Of a stretch of 5,776 nucleotides of DNA, positions 1-5,703 are shown one piece after another. Origin of the DNA: Patescibacteria group bacterium. GTDB taxonomy: Bacteria > Patescibacteriota > Microgenomatia > Daviesbacterales > UBA10151. Below the pieces are notes generated by a model, which searched no databases, was not told where the DNA came from, and saw nothing but the letters and a program-made list of their open reading frames with translations. Location of the stretch: assembly GCA_018817205.1 (NCBI GenBank), contig JAHIUE010000006.1, forward strand, positions 1 to 5,776. The letters run 5' to 3'. The first letter of the stretch is position 1. Each line of letters starts with the position of its first letter. The translations under genes were made by a program, and so were the position numbers.

Positions 1-564
1 CCATTTTTTGAGAATTTCTCTTTTTTTAGCAAGTATCAAAAAAATAAACTGCGCAGGGAAAATAAAATATGCAATATAATCGGATAATAAAACTAAGAGA
101 TTGCCGGAAATAAGAAAAATTAAATTGACCCTTTCTCCTTTAATCAGTTTTACGAGTAAATAAACATTAACTGCAACAGCAAAAGCGGCTAAAGAATACA
201 TCCTGGCTTCCTGGCTGTAATAAATATGTAGGGGATTAATGCTTAAAAGAAGCGCCGCCAAAAGCCCAAGTTTTCCGGAAATCAACTTTTTCCCGATTAA
301 GTAAGTAATATAAATTGTTAAAACACCAAAAATCACCGAGGGCAACCTTACTGCAATTTCGGAATAACCAAACAGTTTACCCCAAATCCAAAGAATCGCA
401 AACCATCCGGGAGGATGAAAATCGGCAACAGCATACTGCGTCACCATTCCAAACAAGGAGAAACTCTTGGCAGCCATTACATTAATAGCTTCATCCAACC
501 ATAAACTCTGGTTTAAACTAATAAGCCGTAAACACAAACCTGTTGTTAAAATAATCCATATCAT
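1..564 (-). CDS. GT39/ArnT/PMT-like membrane glycosyltransferase, N-terminal 188 residues (runs off window)
   Basis: An open frame begins at ATG 564-562 and stays open to base 1, so the C-terminal part lies outside the window. The 188 visible residues are those of a polytopic membrane enzyme of the dolichyl-phosphate-mannose protein mannosyltransferase / ArnT superfamily (GT-C fold). These enzymes move a sugar from a polyprenyl-phosphate carrier to an acceptor on the outer face of the membrane. Seen in the sequence: a first helix at about 1-17, then LWLDEA (21-26), whose Asp-Glu pair sits where the family has its catalytic acidic loop. DFHPPGW (48-54) follows, then AVRLPSVIFG (71-80), and INPLHIYYSQEARMYSL (109-125), a hallmark of the family. 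Helices lie at roughly 55-66, 75-92, 98-110, 124-140 and 147-178. The start overlaps the previous stop by four bases (ATGA) and has a GGAG eight bases upstream. The Dpm1-like gene of the same operon could supply its donor. Acceptor and sugar are unknown. Confidence 0.88.
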   Translation of the reverse strand, partial: MIWIILTTGLCLRLISLNQSLWLDEAINVMAAKSFSLFGMVTQYAVADFHPPGWFAILWIWGKLFGYSEIAVRLPSVIFGVLTIYITYLIGKKLISGKLGLLAALLLSINPLHIYYSQEARMYSLAAFAVAVNVYLLVKLIKGERVNLIFLISGNLLVLLSDYIAYFIFPAQFIFLILAKKREILKKW

Positions 565-1301
565 CTCTTTTTCTCCAGTTCCCAAAATTTTATCCAAACA
601 GCCAGTTTATAAATACTCATAAGGTAAGCTAAGACAAATCCCCTACTCCCGTCCAGAAAACCTTTTTTATAAACAAATCTAATGAGAAATTCAAAAAACG
701 GATCCATTAGCATTTTCAAAAAAGAAAATTTAATTTTATTTTTTAACAGCGACTGAGCTTCCAGTGTAGAGTAGAAATTATTTGCCTTGATAAAACTACT
801 TACAGTTTTATGAGAATTATGAATTTTACTATTCTTAAGTAAACCTACTTTCCCTGTAACAATAACCTCTTCGTGAACATCCCCAATCCATCTTCCGCAA
901 TTTTTCTTCCATAACCAAACGTGTAAGTCAGGACTCCATCTTGAGTATTTTATCAATTTTCCTAAAATAATATTTTTTCTTGGTATTAAATATCCAGAGA
1001 ACTTGTCGCTTTTAACTGCCTGTTTAATTTCTTCTGTCAGAGCAGGCGCTATTTCTTCATCCGCATCTAAACTTAAAATCCAGTCTCTGGTGGCTTTTGA
1101 AACAGCAAAGTTTTTTTGATTTGCAAAATTGTCAAATTTTCTTATAAAGACTTTTGCTCCAAATTTTTTAGCTATTGGTGCAGTCTGATCGTTACTCCCG
1201 CTATCAACTACTATTATTTCCGATACCAAACCTTTAAGGCTTTCTATAACTTTTCCGATAGAATCTTGTTCGTTTAAAGTAATAATTGTCGCGCTGATCA
1301 T
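561..1301 (-). CDS. Family 2 glycosyltransferase, WaaE/KdtX (beta-1,4-glucosyltransferase)-like
   Basis: This 246-residue GT-A fold glycosyltransferase resembles the WaaE/KdtX group, which in Gram-negative bacteria adds a glucose to the inner core of lipopolysaccharide. Seen in order: ATIITLNE (4-11) at the nucleotide-binding strand, VVDSGSNDQT (31-40), NQKNFAV (61-67), and WILSLDADEEI (74-84). The last contains the metal-binding D79-A-D81. GDVHEEV (140-146) follows, then a His-rich stretch HNSHKTVSSF (161-170) with conserved family spacing. The C-terminal third (about 193-241) is hydrophobic and aromatic (FFEFLIRFVYKKG, LDGSRGFVLAYLMSIYK) and probably lies on the inner face of the membrane. 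The start overlaps the upstream gene's stop by four bases and lacks a clear Shine-Dalgarno, as expected for translational coupling. Family placement is fairly safe. A glucose donor and a lipopolysaccharide acceptor are not, since nothing else here indicates lipopolysaccharide. Similar enzymes are often found in general surface-glycan clusters. Confidence 0.92.
   Translation of the reverse strand: MISATIITLNEQDSIGKVIESLKGLVSEIIVVDSGSNDQTAPIAKKFGAKVFIRKFDNFANQKNFAVSKATRDWILSLDADEEIAPALTEEIKQAVKSDKFSGYLIPRKNIILGKLIKYSRWSPDLHVWLWKKNCGRWIGDVHEEVIVTGKVGLLKNSKIHNSHKTVSSFIKANNFYSTLEAQSLLKNKIKFSFLKMLMDPFFEFLIRFVYKKGFLDGSRGFVLAYLMSIYKLAVWIKFWELEKKR
573..576 (-). promoter_or_regulatory. Shine-Dalgarno site of the GT39 gene
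   Basis: GGAG is read at 576-573 on the minus strand, eight bases before the ATG at 564. It lies inside the last codons of the preceding glycosyltransferase. It supports ATG 564 as the start; the only upstream in-frame candidates I noted are TTG codons. Confidence 0.55.
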
Positions 1302-2245
1302 TTTTTTAGCATATCTATCATGACATTTTCATATTGAATTGCAACTTTCTCCCAGGAAAATTTTTCCGCTTGAACCTTGGCTTTTTTTAACCAGTCGCAA
1401 GCTAAAGCTTCTTCGATAATTTTTGCGTAAGTATCCGGGTTTTCTACATTTGTAAATAAACCTGCATCTCCAACTATCTCCCGCCTTGACTGGTCATCAG
1501 GAGCAACAACACCCTTACCTGTTGCCATCGCCTCTAAATATACTAACCCGAAAGCCTCCCTATCCCAGGAAGGCAAGCTAAAAAGATCGCAAGACCTGTA
1601 AACTTTTTGCATATCTTCATAACTAAAATTTAAGATTTTAAATCTATTGGGTAATAGTTTTTGTCCCAATCTTTCTAGCTCTTCCTGCATTTCCCCTTTT
1701 CCGACAATCAGTAAGGAACCTTCATCTGTTTTAGATAAGGCATGAATTAATTTATCATGATACTTGTACCAAACCAAAGCTCCAACCGAAAGGATAATTG
1801 GTTTTGGTAAGTCTAATTTTATTTTTTCCCCATCAGGTGAAAACTTATTTAAATCTATACCGTTTGGAATTTTTACTACTTCACTCCCCCATGCCCAGCC
1901 TTTTGCCCAAAAAGCCATGTGCTCTGTTAATGCCACAAATACGTCCGGCTTGCAAACTGCAATATTCCAAATATCATCCCTCCCAATACCGCTATGGCCG
2001 GTAATTAACAATTTGTATTTCCCTAATATTCTGCCAAAAGAAGTCTTTAAACTTTGTAGTCTACCATTGATTGGAATGACTATATCATATCCTCCTTTTA
2101 TAATCTTAGATAAATCATCGGCGTCTTTGCCGGAGAAAACATTAACATCGTAATTTTTAGAAAGTCTCGTTGACAATTCTAATACAAAATTCTCGGCACC
2201 TCTCTGTATTTGATTTTGGTACCTACTTAAAAATGCAATTTTCAT
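1298..2245 (-). CDS. Family 4 glycosyltransferase (GT-B fold, retaining), short form
   Basis: This 315-residue enzyme has the two Rossmann domains of family 4 glycosyltransferases and transfers a sugar from an NDP- or GDP-sugar in the cytoplasm. The N-terminal acceptor domain has RGAENFVLEL (15-24) in place of the usual GG-[AT]-E loop. The linker carries IPNGIDLNKFSP (126-137). The C-terminal donor domain holds ILSVGALVWYKYHDKLI (151-167), LLIVGKGEM (178-186) and the EX7E motif from E230 to E238 within REAFGLVYLEAMATGKGVVA (229-248). Most relatives are about 350-400 residues; here the N-terminal domain is the shortened part. The usual Arg of the VGRL motif is Ala156, while Lys161 is kept. ATGA overlaps join it to the genes on both sides, and there is no clear Shine-Dalgarno before its start. 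Catalytic motifs are intact, so it should be active. Sugar and acceptor cannot be told. Confidence 0.92.
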   Translation of the reverse strand: MKIAFLSRYQNQIQRGAENFVLELSTRLSKNYDVNVFSGKDADDLSKIIKGGYDIVIPINGRLQSLKTSFGRILGKYKLLITGHSGIGRDDIWNIAVCKPDVFVALTEHMAFWAKGWAWGSEVVKIPNGIDLNKFSPDGEKIKLDLPKPIILSVGALVWYKYHDKLIHALSKTDEGSLLIVGKGEMQEELERLGQKLLPNRFKILNFSYEDMQKVYRSCDLFSLPSWDREAFGLVYLEAMATGKGVVAPDDQSRREIVGDAGLFTNVENPDTYAKIIEEALACDWLKKAKVQAEKFSWEKVAIQYENVMIDMLKK

Positions 2246-2952
2246 TTGGTAAATTTATACTTTAAAAGCGTCCATACCGCCCAAAAACCGTCTTTCCAAC
2301 CGATTTTTTTACCATCCTTATACGTCCTTGGTTTAACAGAAATGGGTACCTCTATTATTGGAATTTCTCTTTTAAGAATTTTAGCCGTTACTTCCGCTTC
2401 AAAATCAAATTTATTAGAATTTATAGAAATATTTTTTAACACCTCTCTTTTAAATAACTTATATCCCGTCTCCATATCTGTAATATTGCCTCCATATAGT
2501 AGGTTTGTCAGCAAAGTCAAAAATTTATTTGCGATTAGATGTATAGGCAAGATTGTTTTGTTTCTCCCCCAAATCTTAAGAGGATAAGTCATTAATCTGC
2601 TTCCATAGACTACTTGGGCATTTTTTTCTAAGATTGGTTCTAAAAGTTTTTTATAATAATTTGGATCATATTCCAAATCTGCATCCTGGATTATTATCAA
2701 ATCACCCATTGAATGCTCTATACCTGTTCTTACTGCTGCCCCCTTTCCTGAATTTTTTTCATGGAATATCTTTCTTACCCCTTTTATCATGATGTTCTTT
2801 ATTAAATTGACCGAGCCGTCTGTTGATCCGTCATCAACAATAATAATTTCTTTATTAATTTTATCCGGCAATTCAACAAAAGAGACTTTTTTAATAACCT
2901 CCCTGATAGTCTTTTTCTCATTAAATACTGGAATAATTATTGAAAGTTTCAT
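2242..2952 (-). CDS. Dpm1-like polyprenyl-phosphate glycosyltransferase (family 2), no membrane anchor
   Basis: This 236-residue GT-A enzyme is of the DPM/DPG-synthase type, which transfers a sugar from a nucleotide sugar to polyprenyl phosphate at the inner face of the membrane. Motifs in order: LSIIIPVFNE (3-12), IVDDGSTDGS (38-47), NSGKGAAVRTGI (67-78), QDADLEYDP (89-97, with the metal-binding D90-A-D92), VVYGSR (114-119), TDMETGYKLFKRE (158-170) and FDFEAEVTAKI (182-192). EVPISVKPRTYKDGKKI (201-217) completes the family signature. It stops at residue 236 without the C-terminal helices of the GtrB/ArnC types, so it is of the soluble or peripheral kind. The start at 2952 lies six bases after the methyltransferase stop. 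GGAG stands at 2968-2965, an unusually long 12 bases before it. The stop overlaps the next start as ATGA. The obvious partner is the GT39 enzyme at the end of the operon. The sugar may be mannose, glucose or another; the sequence does not tell. Confidence 0.92.
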   Translation of the reverse strand: MKLSIIIPVFNEKKTIREVIKKVSFVELPDKINKEIIIVDDGSTDGSVNLIKNIMIKGVRKIFHEKNSGKGAAVRTGIEHSMGDLIIIQDADLEYDPNYYKKLLEPILEKNAQVVYGSRLMTYPLKIWGRNKTILPIHLIANKFLTLLTNLLYGGNITDMETGYKLFKREVLKNISINSNKFDFEAEVTAKILKREIPIIEVPISVKPRTYKDGKKIGWKDGFWAVWTLLKYKFTK

Positions 2953-2958
2953 AGTCTA

Positions 2959-3648
2959 TTATTTCTCCGCAACTATTAAAATTGAAATGCCAAATGATGG
3001 TTTAATCAAATTCTCAAACCTGAGAATAAAGGGAGCGAAAAAATTAAATATTTTAATATTTATTACCTTTACTGACTTATTTTGAAAAATTTTACCAGCA
3101 ATTAACCAACCTAATGCCCCTATAAAATTAATCATTCTTGAAATATTTATTTTAAACTTCAAGCTTTCCAGCATTTTAATCAGTTCCTCTTTTTCATATC
3201 TTCTGAAATGACCAATTGACCGGTCAATTTCTCCATACAAAAAATTGTGCGCCGGAACAAGCAATATCAGCTTGCCTCCATCTTTAAGTAAGTCATACAT
3301 ATTTTTAAGAGCAGTCATATCATTTTGAATATGTTCTAAAACATTCAAGCTAATTATAATATCAAACTTTTGGCTGCCAAAAAAATATTTTCCTTTCTCG
3401 ATATCACCGAATCCGGCTTTGACTTTTCCATTCGCTGATTGTTTTGTTTGTATTATATATTCCTTTTCTATATCGATTGCCCAAACATTTCCATATTGAG
3501 CAAGAGTCTTGGTAAAATTACCGATTCCGCAGCCAACCTCTAAAATCTCACCGTGTAAAAACTGCTCAAATTTTTGCAAGGTCCATTTGTTATACCAAAC
3601 TGCCTGACTCATGGATTCTAATGTGTGTTGAGCCTTCGAACTCTTCAT
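2959..3648 (-). CDS. Class I SAM-dependent methyltransferase of a surface-glycan cluster
   Basis: This 229-residue protein has the seven-strand Rossmann methyltransferase fold. Motif I, ILEVGCGIGNFT (35-46), binds S-adenosylmethionine, and AIDI (57-60) with D59 is the acidic end of strand 2. FDIIISLNVLEHI (95-107) is motif II, and LLKDGGKLILLVPAH (120-134) is motif III. YGEIDRSIGHFRRYEKEEL (138-156) is a signature of a subgroup often encoded beside polysaccharide glycosyltransferases. The hydrophobic stretch at 171-188 and the aromatic one at 198-210 may let it dock on the membrane or a lipid-linked substrate. The start is well supported: a strong AGGAG lies six bases upstream and the ATG overlaps the preceding TGA as ATGA. 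The role is inferred from context: O- or N-methylation of a sugar in the glycan, possibly as an end cap. Ubiquinone/menaquinone-type methylation is a less likely alternative given the neighbours. Confidence 0.87.
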   Translation of the reverse strand: MKSSKAQHTLESMSQAVWYNKWTLQKFEQFLHGEILEVGCGIGNFTKTLAQYGNVWAIDIEKEYIIQTKQSANGKVKAGFGDIEKGKYFFGSQKFDIIISLNVLEHIQNDMTALKNMYDLLKDGGKLILLVPAHNFLYGEIDRSIGHFRRYEKEELIKMLESLKFKINISRMINFIGALGWLIAGKIFQNKSVKVINIKIFNFFAPFILRFENLIKPSFGISILIVAEK

Positions 3649-4436
3649 AAAAGTCTCCTTTTTATTTTCCTAAGCGGGGTCATCAGTTTAGCTGCTACCA
3701 AATCTATCCCTGATATCTTAACCCACGGCGATTGGATGATTGAAGGATAAGCTTTATAAAAAACTTCTGGATATTTAAAATCCTTTTTATTACTACCCAA
3801 TTCAAATTTGAACTTATTAGGACTTCTTTTTAAGCTAGATCTCTTCAAATGAGTCACATGTAGGTAAGGTGCATCCAAGAAGATTATTTCTGTTCTTTGT
3901 TGAATAGGTCTACTGTCCCCGTCAAGATAACTTTCTTTTCCATATGGCCAAGCTACATGCAATCCCGAAATCTTTTTATTGATCGCCCGCAAGCTTAAAT
4001 GTCCTTTGCGACCCGTAAGCCGGTACTGCCCTGCAGATTCTTCCTGAAAATGATAAATATCACCCACAGGAATAACCATTGGCACCACTACCCCCTCAAT
4101 CTTATTGCCATCCGTATTAATTTTTTTTATTAATCTTTTAATGGAATCTTCCCACCAAATTTCATCCCCGTCTAAAACCAGAATCCAATCACATTTTGAC
4201 TTCTCAAGCATTTTTTGACGCATTTTTGAAAATTTGTTTTTGTCAACTTCCCCAACTTCTTCAAAATCTATTTTATTCCCTTTTATTTTTATTATTTCTT
4301 TTATAATTTCAACAGTTTTATCTGTGGAACCGGTATCCCAGATTAAGATCTTGTCAACATAATCCACTACGCTCATTATAGAAAACCAGACAAAATTCTC
4401 TTCATTATTCACAATACAATTGGCCCAGATAGTCAT
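3645..4436 (-). CDS. Family 2 glycosyltransferase (GT-A fold)
   Basis: This family 2 glycosyltransferase has 263 residues from the start chosen here. MTIWANCIVNNEEN (1-14) is the first nucleotide-binding strand with the common NEE turn. ILIWDTGSTDKTVEII (31-46) contains the DTGSTD motif, and WILVLDGDEIWW (84-95) holds the metal-binding Asp-Gly-Asp at 89-91. LHVAWPYGKESY (159-170) and LHVTHLKRSS (192-201) supply His residues typical of the acceptor side. The basic C-terminal end (KLMTPLRKIKRRLL) may sit against the membrane. An in-frame ATG at 4460 would add eight residues (MVFDKNTK) and a 28-base overlap with the flippase. I prefer ATG 4436 because it makes an ATGA overlap like four other junctions here and begins just before the first beta strand. 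Neither start has a clear Shine-Dalgarno. It probably adds one sugar to a lipid-linked oligosaccharide in the cytoplasm; which sugar is not known. Confidence 0.88.
   Translation of the reverse strand: MTIWANCIVNNEENFVWFSIMSVVDYVDKILIWDTGSTDKTVEIIKEIIKIKGNKIDFEEVGEVDKNKFSKMRQKMLEKSKCDWILVLDGDEIWWEDSIKRLIKKINTDGNKIEGVVVPMVIPVGDIYHFQEESAGQYRLTGRKGHLSLRAINKKISGLHVAWPYGKESYLDGDSRPIQQRTEIIFLDAPYLHVTHLKRSSLKRSPNKFKFELGSNKKDFKYPEVFYKAYPSIIQSPWVKISGIDLVAAKLMTPLRKIKRRLL
3655..3659 (-). promoter_or_regulatory. Strong Shine-Dalgarno site of the methyltransferase
   Basis: AGGAG is read at 3659-3655 on the minus strand, six bases before ATG 3648. It is the best ribosome-binding site in the window and lies within the last codons of the preceding glycosyltransferase. 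It suggests that the methyltransferase recruits ribosomes independently as well as through the ATGA overlap. Confidence 0.65.
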
Positions 4437-5689
4437 TTTCGTATTTTTATCAAAAACCATGCCAGAGGCGCAAGGAAATTAAATACCATCCCCAAAAGTA
4501 CCGCCATGGCCGCACCGACAACTCCATAATTTGAAATAAGCAAGAAACCTAAAAAACCAATTAGGAAAAGGTGTCCTATGCTAACCCAGACGAAAACTTG
4601 GGGTTTTCCAAAATAATAGATAATACTGTTATGGATTGGGACTGAAATTAGAAAAGTAAGCATGGCCAAAAACAGTATTATAAACGGGAAGACAGTTTCA
4701 ATATATCTTTGTCCAAAAATAATAGGAATAGCCCAATAAGATAAAGGGATAGCCAATAGCCCCAGTACCGATAAACCAATAACCATGAGTTGAAATTTTT
4801 TCAAATAATTAAGCATTTGTTTAATATTTACAAATGAGGCAAATTTAGGAGCAGCAACAATCCCTAGTGCACCGACTATTTGAGGTACAACGGAAACCAG
4901 TTGGATGGCCGCACCGTAAATGCCTACCTCTTGAGCGGAAAGCAATCGCCCGGTTAAAAAGATATCCAAGCGCGCGGAAATGGCGGCCACTATGGTAAAA
5001 GCGGCAACCCAAAAATTAAACTTGAAAAAATCTTTGGCGACGCTGAATTCATTTTTTACCAGAAACGCTCTGGAAGGGAGAAAAAATAGAGCCAAAGAAA
5101 ACCCAAAAAAGGGAAGCGCCAAATAGACTAGCAAGCCGGAGATTAGACCTAACTGTCCATAAAAAAACAGCATCAGAATAATTAATAATCTAAACAAATT
5201 TGTTAAGATGTTTACAAAACTCCAGGTAAAATATTTTTGGAGAGCCTGTAAGGAAGCAGTTGCATAAGAAAAAAGGAGTGCTCCTCCTACCCCAAACATC
5301 ACCAACTTTAGCGGCAAGGCAAGTTCTGGTTTTCCAAATATTTTATCCGCAACAAAAGGAGAAAACACAGTTCCCAAAGCAAAAACTGCAATCCATATGA
5401 CAAATTTAACCTCCAAACTTAATTTAAGAAACCGCCAGGCTTTTTCTTTGTTTGAAGCTATATTGGATGACACAAAACGCACCAGACCCGTATTTGTACC
5501 AAAATCAACGATATCCGCTATTAAGGTCAATGTGGCAACAGAGAGAATTAAAAGCCCGAAATTAAAAGGGCCTAAAAATCTCGCCAGAAGTATATAAAAA
5601 ACAGCCCCTAGCGCACCATTTATAATAGTTCCTATAACTGTTATTTGCGATTGTTTAAACGTCGCCGTTGAAAAGATAGCCTTAAGCAT
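4433..5689 (-). CDS. Wzx/MATE-like polysaccharide flippase (lipid-linked oligosaccharide translocase)
   Basis: This is a 418-residue integral membrane protein of the polysaccharide-biosynthesis (RfbX/Wzx, MOP superfamily) type, which flips lipid-linked oligosaccharides from the inner to the outer leaflet. About twelve helices can be seen, near 16-37, 43-61, 94-113, 123-147, 157-177, 180-203, 222-239, 254-280, 299-318, 330-352, 363-385 and 389-415. Typical motifs are LLARFLGPFNFGLLILS (34-50), DFGTNTGLVRFVS (62-74), SARLDIFLTGRLLSAQEVGI (238-257) with its lone Arg-Asp pair in the membrane, and YGAAIQL (258-264). Its length fits the family (about 400-500). It is the first complete gene of the run, starting 14 bases after the stop of a membrane-protein gene. 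There is no Shine-Dalgarno, but a TATAAT lies just upstream. The stop overlaps the next gene's preferred start as ATGA. Some of its stretches are clearly richer in G+C than the genes downstream (for example about 52% at 4921-4980). The transported glycan is unknown. Confidence 0.93.
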   Translation of the reverse strand: MLKAIFSTATFKQSQITVIGTIINGALGAVFYILLARFLGPFNFGLLILSVATLTLIADIVDFGTNTGLVRFVSSNIASNKEKAWRFLKLSLEVKFVIWIAVFALGTVFSPFVADKIFGKPELALPLKLVMFGVGGALLFSYATASLQALQKYFTWSFVNILTNLFRLLIILMLFFYGQLGLISGLLVYLALPFFGFSLALFFLPSRAFLVKNEFSVAKDFFKFNFWVAAFTIVAAISARLDIFLTGRLLSAQEVGIYGAAIQLVSVVPQIVGALGIVAAPKFASFVNIKQMLNYLKKFQLMVIGLSVLGLLAIPLSYWAIPIIFGQRYIETVFPFIILFLAMLTFLISVPIHNSIIYYFGKPQVFVWVSIGHLFLIGFLGFLLISNYGVVGAAMAVLLGMVFNFLAPLAWFLIKIRK

Positions 5690-5695
5690 TACTTA

Positions 5696-5701
5696 ATTAT
5701 A
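5696..5701 (-). promoter_or_regulatory. Possible -10 element (TATAAT) for a leaderless flippase transcript
   Basis: A perfect TATAAT is read at 5701-5696 on the minus strand. By usual spacing the first transcribed base would fall at about 5689, the A of the flippase ATG, which would explain the missing Shine-Dalgarno. No convincing -35 box lies 16-18 bases further up (the bases there read AAAACC at a 17-base spacer). In AT-rich DNA such a hexamer can arise by chance, so this is only a candidate. The flippase could equally be read through from the gene upstream. Confidence 0.3.
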
Positions 5702-5703
5702 TA

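Noticed and set aside
1764..2153. Plus-strand open frame of 129 codons
   Set aside because: It lies wholly antisense to the family 4 glycosyltransferase, whose motifs are clear. It shows no recognisable domain and is explained by the codon pattern of the opposite strand.
2246..2587. Plus-strand open frame of 113 codons
   Set aside because: It is antisense to the Dpm1-like gene, has no family motif, and no gene around it is on the plus strand.
2953..2958. Possible terminator or promoter at the only gap inside the operon
   Set aside because: The gap is six bases long and no hairpin with a T-run is seen around it. Translation simply resumes at the next ATG.
2789..3085. Plus-strand open frame spanning the Dpm1-like/methyltransferase junction
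   Set aside because: It is antisense to two well-supported genes, lacks a recognisable domain, and its hydrophobic look comes from reverse-complemented Lys/Glu/Asn-rich codons.
5397..5597. Plus-strand open frame of 66 codons
   Set aside because: It is antisense to the N-terminal helices of the flippase, with no sign of an independent gene.
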